Shown here: one piece after another, positions 24,113 to 36,560 of the stretch
How the letters are laid out: each line of letters starts with the position of its first letter
How positions within the stretch are numbered: position 1 is the first letter of the stretch
The notes under the pieces: generated by a model
The model's database searches: none
Told to the model about the DNA's origin: nothing
What the model saw: the letters and a program-made list of their open reading frames with translations, nothing else
Assembly: GCF_036785885.1 (NCBI RefSeq)
Contig: NC_092329.1
Span: 16,200,449 to 16,264,448 of the forward strand
Origin: Coffea arabica
Taxonomy: Eukaryota; Streptophyta; Magnoliopsida; Gentianales; Rubiaceae
Direction of reading: 5' to 3'
DNA: 64,000 nt
Made by a program: the position numbers and the translations under genes

Positions 24113-26959
24113 TGTGACAGCCCCACCTTACCCTATGGCGAACCAAAGGGTTTGGCAGACTGCCTGCCCAACTCTCACCGGGACTCAGTCAAACCTCAAT
24201 CAATTCCGAAATAAAACCACAAGAATTCGTATAACCATAATCCAAAACTTAAAGCAAAACTCATATACATTGCTATCTCAAAAGGGAGTACAAGCATCGA
24301 ATATACAAAGGTTCTCAATTCTGCATACATTCAGTCCGTGCCAAGCACTAGGACGAGAACCATTACAAAAAATTCAAAGGCTGAACCAAGTTAGTCTATA
24401 CAGAGCTCTCATCCTTGCTCGTCTTCCCCTGTTAAGGAAAACAAAACTAAAGGAATGAGCTAAAAGCTCAGTGAGGTTCCGAATACATAATCAAACAATC
24501 AATCCAATACATTAAACATAGAGTATCAATAATTCAAGAAACATTTACACTAGAAAGCAATAATAATACATACATTAAAAGGATACGGGCTCACAGGGAG
24601 CCATTTATTCGTTCGTTCGTTCGTTCTCCTGTCATTCCCCTTATTCCTCCAATCATTTGAAAATGCATTTTTGTAAGTGAAACCCTCGTTCATTCGTTTA
24701 TTTCATTCACCCCCAATTCAGCCAAAAGGCTTACATCATGCACAAGTAACGTTTCAATCCTTGAAATCATTGAAAATTTTACATTTATTTAGGTCGAGTG
24801 TGATAAAGTACACACTCGCCTAGAAAACTCGTTTTGAAAATTCTTGAAAGCACTTAACACATTATCAAACAATAACACAAGCCATGAAGTCAAGGAAAAT
24901 ATAGCAAACAAGGAACACTCACCTATGTACGCAAAATAACGTCCAAAGTGTTCTTCCGGGTATTACCCTCAATCACCAAGGAACCCTAATATAATCAAAA
25001 GAACACATTATGCTTCAACTATCAAAGATTTAAGTGATTCGAAGAAAATTCGAATACGTACTAGTACAAAATATAAATATGATTTTGGTAGTGAAAAGAG
25101 TACATTGAAACCAAAGAATATAAGTAAAATATTTGTAAAACTTATGCTCACTCGTAAAACTTTAAAATCTCCATTTGAGTCGAAGTGACAAAGAAAACAT
25201 ATTTCTATTAGTCGTAAATTTCATTTTTTTTTCCAAGGGTACAAGTTCTGACTAAATTCTAACTTATATACCTCGATAAAAGAAGACACCAATATCCTAA
25301 ATGGTTCAAGTGGTATTCGCTCTCAAGCCTTGCTCAAGTCGCAAGTATATCTACCTAGCCCTCAAGCGAAAATTTAGGCAGCATGCCCTTTGTATTTACC
25401 TATTTTCCAACCATTTATAGCTTCATTGTTTTCCTCAATCAATCCCAAAGTCACACACAAAATCATCTCATTTCAATAGCCATTCCATAGGTTCAAAGTC
25501 ATACAAGTACAAAATCAAGTTAGGAACATGTGCGGAAATGAAGTTTGCGTCAAGAAACAAAAGACAGTTTTGACGTTGTTTTGCGTAACGGACACAACCG
25601 AGACTACGCTTATCGGATTGAGGTAAAATTTATACCGTTTCGAAGCTAAGACAGAGATCTACAACTTTGATGAAGACCACTTAGTCCAGTTCATAGTGTA
25701 TCTAGGTCAAAATTTCGAATTACAGAACCAGAATCTCACAAACAGGTCAGTTAACCACACTATGCTTAAACGACAATAACTCAGGCTACCGAAGTCCGAT
25801 TGAGGCGTTTCCAGTGGCATTGAATAGCTAAGACATAATACTAAAACTTTTATGTTTTGGCTAGATACTAGTTCAGTACATATCATGGTGAAAAGACACG
25901 ACAAGATTGGTGAAATATTCAAAACTGAGCACTGGATTCACCTAGGGCAGTCAGGGTATTTCGATCTTTTCACAGTCTACCTTTCTCCGATTGAATTGAA
26001 ATTTTGTAGGCAATTATAAAACATCATTCTCTACAACTTTCATGTTTTAGGCTAAGCCTAATTCGGCCTCTAACATGGTGAACTAGAACCGGGCAGAACT
26101 GGGTATAGTTTAACTTCAATTCTGGAAATTTGCTACAATCAAGGTATAAATCTCATTTTTAGCTTGAAATCATCACTATCACCTCTTATATCACCTTATA
26201 TACATCATATACCACCCACACAATAAGTATGATAAGTGAATCATTCAAACCCTAACTCAAATTCATCACCCCCAACAATCTAAAATCACTTGATATAAGC
26301 ATTACAAACACCTTTGAACCACAAATAAGCTAACAATGAATCTAGTATTAAAAGTAAAGAGAGATTTCTTGGCAAGATACCTTAAAACCACAAGAAGATA
26401 GTGGTTTAGTCTTTCCTCCTCCAAAACAACTCCACCACAACCATCAAGCTTCCTAGTTGAGCACTTGTATGGTGTAGTTTCAAATTTGGTTGGCTAAAAC
26501 TCAAGATTTGAGCAAGTTTGGAAGCAAGAAATTGAAGAGCTCTCTTGTTTCTCCCCTCAAGAGAGTCGGCCAAGAAGCAAGAAAAATGAAGATATTTTGG
26601 GTCAAATTTTGGTTTTTAGTAAAGGTGAAAATGAGGTCAAAGTCCAACCTCCAATGGGTTTGCAACACTTGGCCCTTCTAGTGTTTTCTCTAATCCTTTG
26701 GCTTCCAATGGTTACATCATATAACAAATCTCTAATTATCCTCTAGCACCTTGTATAATAATAACACTTAGCACAAAAATCACTTAGTCACCAAACTTAT
26801 ATCGCACTAGCGGGTCCCACATCTATAACGCACTTTAAATTAATGTACACTAACTCATACTAGGAAAAATGATTTTAAAACTGTACTTGCTTGTAAAAAT
26901 GCAAAGAAATAAAATAATGCTGAGAAAATGTGAAATTTTTTTTTTTTAGGGTTCTCCCA
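24113..26959. mobile_element. 2.85-kb solo LTR with AAAAG duplication
   Basis: The insert begins TGTGACAGCCCCACC and ends GGGTTCTCCCA, so it has TG...CA ends, and is flanked by the 5-base duplication AAAAG (24108-24112 and 26960-26964). Unit C holds the empty site at about 45847-45852. There is no gag-pol coding and no second LTR inside, so it is a solo LTR left after LTR-LTR recombination. The length is typical of large-LTR Ty3/gypsy chromovirus lineages, but assignment needs a search. Short open frames inside it (for example 24114-24458) are unlikely to be genes. Confidence 0.85.
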
Positions 26960-26964
26960 AAAAG

Positions 26965-28400
26965 AATTCTTAATATAGAAAATGTAACGCTAGTATCGTT
27001 GTATAATTATAGTCCTTACATTACATGTATCGGATGATAAAGGTATTTAGTGAGTGTTCATTAGGTGTAATTGGGAAGAATGGAAAGTGAGAATAAAAAG
27101 TGATTGAAAGAGTCAACACCATCTCTCCCTTTTTGTACTTTTATCAAAAGAGGTTTAAACAATACATTATTTTTATATTTTTTTACACTAATCTTTCTAA
27201 CTTTACGTATTCATGAGGGGATACTTGTACTATATTTTACGTATTTTCATAATATCACTCAGCTCCCTTGAGATTTTTAAAATCTCATTTACTTCTCTTA
27301 AATTGACATTTATTGTAACATTTTAGCCCCTTTGAAGGAAATGCAAGAAAGATAAAACTTTTATTCCAGTACTATCTTTATGTTATCTTACTTATAAAGT
27401 TTCCAACAACAATAAAAAATACAATAAGGTTAACTTCTTATAACATGTGAATTTCTTCACTTAAACTATTTATTTTAGTTGTTTTGAAACAAAGCAAAAT
27501 TTACACCTTGAAAAATTCACATATATGAAGAGATTATTTTAATTTTTCAATACAACTTAAACAACATCATGTATTCAAATGTAATTTCTAAAAAAATTTC
27601 TTGACTTTCATATAACTGTTTACGAAAGTTTTCAAGGTGTTAATTACACCAAAATCCTCCTAAGTGGTTGATTTTAACTAGATTTAGTTTATCCACGTCC
27701 TTTGTAATCTCACCATGATCTCGATATAGAGAAATATAGACCATTATCAGATAACAATTTTTTTTTTGTTCTAATCTACATTTTTTGGTTTAAAAATTTT
27801 ATTTTCTTTTGATTTTTTGGTTAAATAGTTATTAAGAGTAAGAGTAATATTGTGGATTTGTGACATCTGATAAGAATATTTAGTCTTATCAAATTGACAC
27901 GAGAGGCAAGTGAGATTTTAGAAACCTCAGAGGAGTTGAGTGATATTATGAGAAACCTCAGAGGAGGTTTCTGAAATCATCCCTATTTTTCTACTAAAGT
28001 TGCTGCTACTACGAAAATAATACACTAGAGAGATGTATGCATTATTGGACTATTTTTATATGGGGCAAAGAACGGTTTTAGGTTAGGTTTTTGTTTATTT
28101 TCAATTGTTTAAATTGGAGCAGCTTACAATGTAGGAAAAATTAGATTGTTGTATCTAAGAAGCAACATATTGAGACCTAATACATAAATAATACTATATA
28201 AGGGCGTGAATCGTTTTAAAAATAGCGACCTAATTCATACCTCCTCTTATCATGTCATAATTACTTGAATGAAACTAATTATTTTATTTTTTATGTTACA
28301 TCGAGGAAAGATGAATTTTGTTCATCTTCTATTTGAATTTAATGTTGGAAAGTATTTATAATTACTTAATTACATTTGGCGTAGAACCAATTGGTTATGA
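26965..28400. other. Intergenic, shared with unit C, no gene seen
   Basis: Nearly identical to 45853-47285. AT-rich, with no recognised coding or RNA gene. Confidence 0.6.
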
Positions 28401-28634
28401 GGAAAACTTCTTCTGCTACTAGAATAGTTTTACCCTCAATTTAACGAGTGCGAGAGTTTCAGGTGCTATCCTCATCCACCAAGCTTCACAAACAAACTGA
28501 AAACATAGCAGAACACAAATGCATCCATAATGGTGAAGAAGTACTTGTAAATATCAATGGTGCAAGACCAGATGTATAACCGCCTTTGTATTTCATCTAG
28601 GATAAAATGCACAGAAAGATTCTTCAGCTCTAGG

Positions 28635-28720
28635 CTACGATACTTGATTAGGCATTTCTCTGCTGTAAAATCTTCCCACTACTCTGCAGTCCAGTATTTC
28701 AATGGCCTTTTCAGACTTTA
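28635..28720 (-). pseudogene. GH3 C-terminal fragment in unit B
   Basis: The minus strand reads KSEKAIEILDCRVVGRFYSR then EMPNQVS and a TAG stop, matching the last 28 residues of GH3-A to -C (KSEKAIEILDSRVVGKFYS). About 230 bases of GH3-like 3' flank follow down to 28400. Upstream of residue K the match ends abruptly at 28720/28721, where the segment that is inverted at 125-362 begins. It is a stump of an older GH3 gene. The same stump exists at 47524-47609. Confidence 0.85.
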
Positions 28721-28940
28721 AATGAAGGATACTTTAAACCAAAAAAAGTTGCTTTCAATTGATAACAATTAACAAAATAACACCATCTCCTAGTGTCACC
28801 TTTATCGCCCAAGAATTAAATAAAGAAATATATGTGCTGCAAAAGGGCATTCCAAGCGAAAGCAAAGTGGAGAAGGGTCAGATGTAGATGATCTTTTCAA
28901 AAGAAAGAAAAATGAAAACCAAAATTAGTCGTGTTTGTTT
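28721..28940. repeat. Segment also present inverted at 125-362
   Basis: Reverse-complement relative of 125-362 and direct relative of 47611-47830. It replaces the missing upstream part of the GH3 stump. No gene seen. Confidence 0.75.
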
Positions 28941-29330
28941 AGATATTACAAATCTAGAAAATTAATAAAATATTACACTGTGAAACTCCAAAAATATCAA
29001 AAAATAAAACACTTATTGCCCCAATATCATCTATGCATGCTTCCAATGCTTTTTTTCTCCCAGATCTGCTAATGAGTTGATTTAAATTCAGATGTTAAAG
29101 TGAGATCTAACGAGGTAGATCTAAAAGATTTCAGATCCGACAACCAAATATGCAAAAACTTAGATCTAATGCAAAAAATAGCAAAAAACTACAAAAGCTA
29201 TCATTAGAAATCTCTAGGAGAGGAGAAAACTGTCACTCAAAATCCCTAAGAGAATAAACTCTCACTAGGAAACTCCATGAGAGGAGTGTAACATCTTTTG
29301 CTACAAGAATAGCATTACCCTCAATTTGAT
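28941..29330. repeat. Repeat R, copy 3
   Basis: Shortened form of R lacking the part next to the RNase H-like fragment. It leads into the 3' flank of GH3-B as at the other two GH3 genes. Confidence 0.8.
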
Positions 29331-29503
29331 GAGTACAAGAGTTTCAGATACTATCCTCATCCACCAAGCTTCACAAACAAACTGAAAAATAGTAGAAAAC
29401 AAATACGTCCATACAATGGTGAAGTACTTTTACATTTCGACATTGCAAGACAAGGTATATGACCTAGGATGAAATATGCAAAAAGATTCTTGAAGACCAC
29501 AGG

Positions 29504-31913
29504 CTACGAGTCTTGATTAGGCACTTCTGTGCTGTAAAATTTTCCCACTACTCTGGAGTCCAGAATTTCAATGGCTTTCTCAGACTTTATGTTCTTAGGT
29601 GTCTTGTACTGGTTTAAAGAAGTTCCTCGAGAAACATAAAAGTCCATGAGCACGTTGAATGTTCCTTGTTTCACAACTCTAATTTCCAAAGGACCGATGG
29701 TACTGATGCTCCGATTCCTCAGCATCTTATATTGCAGATCCAAAGATTGTTCCACTAAACTACAGCATTTTTCCATTTTAACCTGATCAAGTACAGGAAA
29801 GTCATCATTGGATCTCAGTTGGAGCTCCCAAAAGAGTACATAGTGACCAGGAATAGAGGATGTATCAGCATAGCTACTGTAATCCAAAAGAAAGAACCCA
29901 AGTGGTTCAAGGATATGCATTGCAATTGTAACTGCATTCTGGAGGTCTTGTTCAGTTGTTTTATCTGTGTCAATGCTCAAAACCACATTTCTCCTTTGTA
30001 CAAATTTGAATTGGGGAGTGATATTGTGAAATCCTGTCACCAGGAGAACATCCCCCATTCTGTACCTGTATAAACCTGAAAATACACGCCTCTATCAATA
30101 TTCTAGATATTAGAGCGATTGAGCTTCTAAACTCCCTAATCATCGTTGTTTATGTTTATCAGGATAATAGATGTACGAAAAAGCAGAATGCAGTACCTAT
30201 ATCTGACAAATTTGAACATCAGAACAACTCTTGCACATTACATATTGTTAAGCAGAAACAAATGGAGATACTTCCATTTTAGAACATGATAAATAGATTC
30301 AGATGGAAATCAGAAGACACCTTCCGGTGATAAGATGCAAACAGTTCAAGAGGGAATTTTGTGTCTGCAGAGTACTTCATGGGACAGACTAACAGAATTA
30401 TAGTTCACGTCTACAGTATACCATATGCAATTAGGTCAATCAAAAGTATAGAGATCTTTTTTTAGATCAAAAGTACAGTGATCTTACCTGTACAGGTCGT
30501 GACAACAAGTTCGTAATGTTGGCCAATCTTAACATTAGCAAGATCCACAATGTGATCTTTCAAGTGAGCATCCTTGCTATTGGTGCAGTTTGGATCTTGA
30601 TGATTGCCAATTGGTATGAACTCATAGTAAGCCATGTTTGGTATAATAGTATATGAGACATCATAAGGACTGCATAATGGTTTCAAATTTATCCCAAAAC
30701 ATGCCTCTGAAGAAACATAGGCTGGTGAAACTACAGGTAACCTGCCTGTATAGAATTCAAGCGCGGGAATGTACTGTGCCATGGACCCAGTAATTATGGC
30801 CTGGACATACTTGGTCCTTGGCCAGATCTTCTTAATTATTCCTTCCCAAGATTTTTCTTGGCATACAAGATCAATTGAATCAGCCAAATCTGGCATTTGT
30901 TTGCTCAAAATCAAGGAGACAGTCCTTTTGCATTTAGGGTCAGTGATCCAATCACTCATTTGTCCAGTTCTTATGTTGGAAGACATTTCTTGCCAATGTT
31001 CCTCAAAAAATTTGATTATCCTTTGCAAACCCGAGGCGAAAAATGTACCAATGCTTACTATCGCATCTCGCTGCACAAGGCCACAAAGTAATTGACTATA
31101 CAAGCTCTGATTGGTATCTTCACAGAATATAACCTCAGGATATCTGTCTTTTCTGTTCTTTATCTCGCTTGCTGTAGTTGTTCTTAAAACTAAGCCACCA
31201 GGAGTGTGGATATCCGGGTTGATAAGGACAAAGAACAGCGCTTTCCCATCGTTTAAGCCGTGGAGGTACCTTAGTTCAAAGCTATACATTTAGCACCTTT
31301 TATTTGACTCTCATAATTCTGCTGATGAAATAACAACTGTAAATTCATTGCATTAGTGAATTTACCTATTCTGAACAGTAGCAAGGAGACAAAAAAAGAA
31401 GGCCCTGCGCTCTCCCTCTTCAGCAGTTTTTGGAATCCACTTTTGCTTCCCACCTGAAGTGCCCGAGCTGCCAATGAAGTTGATGTTTTCAGTTAAGAAA
31501 AACAAGAAATTCATGAAAACGAATAGAAATAACTCGCTCTTCAACACTTTTGACTTTACTCTCACTCCATTTAGGAGTTTCCTTTAATCTATTTACAATA
31601 AATCAAAGAAACTGATTTACCTGATCAGTAGCTCAGTAATGGATTCATTAGTTAAAATCCGAGATGGCTCTCCATCCACTGCAATTCGATCGATGTAAAT
31701 CTTGATATCTTCATAATCTACCACAGGAACTTTATTCTTGAATAGTCCCTTATCAGAGTGACCATTAAGAAAACTTTTCAAGTAATCGGTGCTTGCATTT
31801 TTAGTTAAAATCTCCTCCAGGACCTGTTCTTGTATATGACCAGCATTGCTGCTTATATCCTCCAAAATCCTCGAACCAGCTTCAGTATCTCTTGGATCAA
31901 AGGTTGGCAGCAT
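29504..31913 (-). CDS. GH3-family acyl acid-amido synthetase, copy B
   Basis: Coding exons on the minus strand: 31621-31913, 31366-31467, 30488-31269 and 29504-30075. They have GT-AG introns and total 1749 bases (582 residues), with exon sizes identical to copy A. Role and fold are as for GH3-A. SSGTSGG spans the first intron. The third motif is YRYRMGD, the family's standard form. The second motif reads YVSSE (near residue 316), with Val where GH3 proteins usually carry Gly or Ala; copy C shares this, copy A does not. The protein is closer to C than to A across its length and in flanking DNA. Candidate leader exon donor at 33428; W-box cores at 33556 and 33613. Substrate cannot be deduced. 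Confidence 0.95.
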
Positions 31914-31914
31914 T

Positions 31915-33427
31915 CTGGTAAAGAAAAGAAATGCAGAATCTGAGTTTGGGGATGGGAAATATACAGGGAAATTAATTAATGAATAAGCATGCTCAACTAC
32001 ATTGTCTTGAGAAAAAGATTTACGCCATGGTTAAGCCGTTTTAAACCCATTGGCCAGGTGATCCGTCCTATCATCCTCATTCCCTTCTCCTAGATGCCTA
32101 GTTAGTTTGCTGTATGTTACCATTGTAAATTTGTAATGGTGTAAACAGAAAAACTCATTGAGTTGCTTGGTCTCCTTATGCTATGTTCATCACTTGCACA
32201 ATCCAAAATTGCCAAATGATCGAGCTCTTATGGATCTATATCCATGCTTGAGTTCAGTCAAAATCGAACTCAAATCGAGTTCGAGTAATTTGAGTTGCTG
32301 TACGAATTGAGTAGGTTCTCCATGTAATATTCCTTATTTAGCTTATAGAGTTTTTATGTATATTTTGTCGAGCAAGCTCAATCTTGAGCTTCAGCTCGTC
32401 CTCATAATTTTCTTGAGTCAAACTCAAGCATGAACACATGATATTCATCGAACTTGAGCTCGGACTCAACCACAAATTAATTTTCTTTGATCTTGAGTTC
32501 TAGTACCTCAATATTTGGGCTTGATTTGGCTAAAAACACCCCCAGAGAGGTGATCCAAAATTTAAATGAATAGCACATTTCTATACATAAAAGGAAGCTT
32601 ATTCGTATGCATTTTCCAAAATATGGCAAAAATATACTAGATACCAGTTGTATTCTGCAATATAATTAATAGGGCAAATTATACTTTACCCCCTATGATT
32701 TAATGCTTTTCCATGTAACCCTTCTATAGTTTCCAAAGCTATGCATAAACCCTTATGTTGGGACTAAAGTTTCAAAGTGACAAAAATGGTACTCTACAAG
32801 GAAACCAACTCATAGGGCTGAAAAATGAACTAACATATTCGATACTCGAATCGAGTTCGCTTGGTATGAGCTCGTTCAAGTTTGGTTAACCAACTAATCA
32901 AGTCAAATTTGAATAGTTTTTTATGTTCGATAACATACAAACTCGGTCATTTTGACATTTTAGTCCAAATCATGATGGAGTTACATATAGTTTTTGAAAT
33001 GGTAAAAGGTTGATATGGAAAAGCACTAAATCACAGGAGACTAAAGGTGTAATCTATCCTAATTAATACAAAAGTGTTGATTTTGGGGGTTTTCCAGTAA
33101 ACGGAGTTGCCAAATAAAACGTGTAACTAATGTCACCAAACTTGTCAGCATGATAACCATAACTCTGAAAAATACTGAACTAAAAGAACTACATATTAAG
33201 ACAGGATTAACAACTTGACTGCATGAATCTTGTTGACTTTCGACCTACAGATGCAAAGCATTCGAAAAAATTGTAGATATGTGGCCAAGTAAGCATACAG
33301 CATAGGAAAAAAGAAAAACATATGAATCACATCAGAAACAACAAGAGGAAATTAATCAAGGAAGCCAATATACCTCACCTAAAAGGAACATGATTGCATA
33401 TAATCCTACGGCCCAAATATACCTCAC
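31915..33427. other. Leader intron / upstream region of GH3-B
   Basis: Shared with the corresponding regions of GH3-A and -C, but missing about 390 bases at the junction near 32940, where text matching 51855 is followed directly by text matching 52230. No gene seen. Confidence 0.55.
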
Positions 33428-33540
33428 CTGGAAAAATCTTGATTGCACTATGATTCCACCGCAAAAATCTTGCAGAAAATGAAGCCTTTGAGACCTAATT
33501 TTTGTCGACTGCTACTCAGTGATGCAGGCACTGGGGAGCA
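33428..33540 (-). other. Candidate 5' non-coding exon of GH3-B
   Basis: Donor CCAG-GTGAGG at 33428/33427 on the minus strand, paired with the acceptor just before the ATG at 31913. Closely matches the GH3-A leader exon. The 5' limit is unknown. Confidence 0.5.
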
Positions 33541-33555
33541 GTGAAGCTGCCAAGG

Positions 33556-33618
33556 TTGACCAATTACCAGTGATACAGGAAGTTGTTTGCGTCGGTCCCT
33601 ATTCGTCAAAAGTTGACC
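33556..33618. promoter_or_regulatory. Two W-box cores upstream of GH3-B
   Basis: TTGACC at 33556-33561 and 33613-33618, with the same spacing as at GH3-A. WRKY binding is inferred only. Confidence 0.4.
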
Positions 33619-34362
33619 CGAAATTGTACATACATACAGGGAAAGTTGCAGTTTTAGTTCCCAATGTTTGGTCCATGTATCAAATTAGTCTTCAATGTTT
33701 AGATTAAAAGAAATGGGAGAATTGTGATTTTGGTCCTTAACCTATCACCCATACGTAGAATTAGTCCTTAATCTATTTTGCAAAGCAAATGTAGTCCCAG
33801 TCTATCCAACTTTGCGCAAAAATAAGCAATAAGTACAATGACTAACTACAAAAATTTAAAATCTACATGCACGAGACATGCAACAATTTGTGTAGTAGTA
33901 ATTATAATAAACTTAAATTATAAAACCTGAATTCTCCTTTATATTTTATTTGTTATTGCCATATTGTCATCCAAATTGTAATTTATTTTACAAAGATATA
34001 TATAAGCTACCACCATTCTGTGTCAATATAACGTGTTTTCATGAAATTTTATAGAAATTTAGGAACATATTTGTTGTATGTTTAATTTAACTCACATATT
34101 ATTTTATTTTCAAAGCTCTAATGGCAACTACTTAAAACTCATGGGAACATAATGATCCAAACTTGAAACATTAGGGACTAGAAATACGAATTCAAAACTT
34201 TTAACTAACGCCAATTTGATGTTAACCATTAGTTATGATGATTTTCCATTAGTTGTCCAAAGCTGTCTAAAATCACGAATTTTAGGGGGTAAATTTATAT
34301 TTGTGAAAATATTGGGGACTAATTTGACATATAAGCTAAACATTGGGGACAAGTAATCTATA
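33619..34362. other. Upstream flank of GH3-B, no gene seen
   Basis: AT-rich DNA shared with 19640-20740 but without the SINE. It is cut off by the hAT insertion at 34371. Confidence 0.5.
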
Positions 34363-34370
34363 AGAACCAC

Positions 34371-35684
34371 TAGAAGTGGCAAAATGGATATATGGTTGAT
34401 AAATGGTTTTAGTTAAATGGATAGTGGATCAAATTAATCCAATCCAATTAAAACCATTTAATAAATGGATCTAAATGGATGTCATTTAAATGGATAGTGT
34501 AAACCATGATCCATCCATTTATCCATTTACTCTCCCAAATCCTAAATTTAAGATCCAAATGTTTTTTTTTTTCAAAAAATACAGATCCCCAAAATTCTAT
34601 CCTTAAATCAGCTAAAACCTTTTGGTAATAACAAATGCTTGTACTACTACTCTATTTCAGTTCTTCATAAAATTAGTTTAGTTCCAAGAAAATTTAACTG
34701 CTGTAGTCAATTTAACCTTTCGTCATTACTTTAAGTATCATTTTGTAAAGTAATGAACAATTAAGAACTTGGCTATATTTTTATAACTTTTGAATGAATT
34801 GAATACGGCTTTACAGTGAAAAGAAGTTTACGTTTCCAATTTTTTGCACTCCTGTTCAAGAGTGATGTCTTGAATAAAATTGGAGCTCTAATAAGAAATC
34901 TTATGTTATTTGACAAGTAAAATATTTTCTTCACATGTGCACGTAGTATCTAAAAATGTATGAAACTCCTTATTATACAATTGATATACAAGCTACCTTA
35001 TATTACATAGTAAATTAGGTGCCTTTTTTTTGGATAGTTGGGTTGGGTGATAAGGGGAGAGGGATTGCAAGTATGAGAATTTGGAAAAAAAAAAAAAGGT
35101 GTCATTTACATATCTTAACCAATGTTGCGGGGACACTCGTTAGAAAAATTCTTTTTATAAATAAAAGAATTAAAAAAAATAAAAATTATTTTGACACTGC
35201 ATGATGCATTCTTGCTTTTTCTTTACTTAAGAATATAAATGTTTGCAATCATTACTACATGAGAGTTTAATTAAAAAAAAACAAGAGTAGAGACTAAAAT
35301 ATAATTTTGAAAAGGATGGAAGAAGTCTAGGAACTAGAAGCAAATAAAATACAATTAATGTTATTGGTAACTTGGCATGTGAGGAAGTTACGAAGGAAAG
35401 AATAGGTGGTCCCACAAAATTAATTTGACATATGAGAAAGTTATGAAGAAAAGAATAGATGGTCCCATAAGATTTTATCTCGCATTTTTATAAATGTGTT
35501 TTCTATTTTTTAAGTTAAATGGATGAATATGGATAACATGGATAATCCATTTAAATCCACCAATATGATTGGATTTAAATGGTTATCCATTTAAAACCAT
35601 TGAATTTATATGGATCATCCAAATCCATTTAAGGTTGGTTTATATGGATGGATTGGTGGATATGAATCCATTTTGCCACTTCTA
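34371..35684. mobile_element. Non-autonomous hAT-type transposon, 1.3 kb
   Basis: Perfect 19-base terminal inverted repeats, TAGAAGTGGCAAAATGGAT, are flanked by a perfect 8-base target-site duplication, AGAACCAC (34363-34370 and 35685-35692). Both subterminal regions are rich in AAATGGAT-type words, as in hAT elements. No transposase is encoded. The short frames at 35019 and 35227 have no hAT features. Perfect ends and duplication suggest a recent insertion. Confidence 0.9.
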
Positions 35685-35692
35685 AGAACCAC

Positions 35693-36560
35693 TATAAGGT
35701 GCTCCATATGACGTATGGAGGATCTCAAGGTGCTTCATATGACATATGGAGAATTTTGAGAAGAATTTGTGGTGCAATTTCCTAGCATTGTTTGTTCTGA
35801 TAAATACGTCACCAGCCTACCCTGAATTGGAATAAGATAATCTTTTTTCTCCACCCAAATGTTATAATTACCAAAAAGAAATTAAGACCACATGCTTTTT
35901 TTGGCGTCCTATTAGGACTTGTTTAGATCAAACTAGTTGAAAACAATGGTTGCTGCTACTAACTTGGTTGTGGAAGAACATATTGTATTCCTACTCTACT
36001 CCGAAGAGCTTGATGAACCTTAAAGTTTATGATGGCTAGTTAACGGTAGAGCAAATACAACGAATTTACATATGTCTCCACAATTAACGTGAACGTACTG
36101 ATTTATAGAAGAAAGTTATACTGTTTTTAATGTGAATGAGTTATGGATCCAACCTTGATAAGTTTAGGTTAATTAAAGTAGCCACACGCAATCAGGCTCA
36201 ATTATAGTTTAGCCCCTTCATTCACCAAGTATGCAGATCAAACCCCATGAATAATAGTCAAAGCCATGAAATGAACTTTGTTTTATGTCAGTAGCTGAAA
36301 AGACAATTATGTCATCAGAATTTCTAGCCTTGATAAGTTCACCCTTCTCATGCCATTGGATAAAAGTATTCTCCCATCGGATAAAATATGTCATTTAAAA
36401 AAGTTAAATGTATGACCCCTGGATTTTCACTCCTTGAAGTTTGCAACTCTGAAATATAGCATTTTGAACGGTGGTCAAATCTAAAGGAGTGTGCTCAACT
36501 CTGTTCCCATGGTCATAATGACAAATTTACCCATAACTAACTATTATACCCTCATGGTGC
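35693..36560. repeat. Conserved intergenic block, copy 4
   Basis: Right-hand part of the block, cut from its left part by the hAT insertion. It carries the same CATATGGAG pair and ends in GH3 pseudogene D. Confidence 0.65.

Noticed and set aside
24114..24458. 114-codon plus-strand open frame as a gene
   Set aside because: It lies inside the solo LTR and shows no domain; LTRs often hold chance frames.
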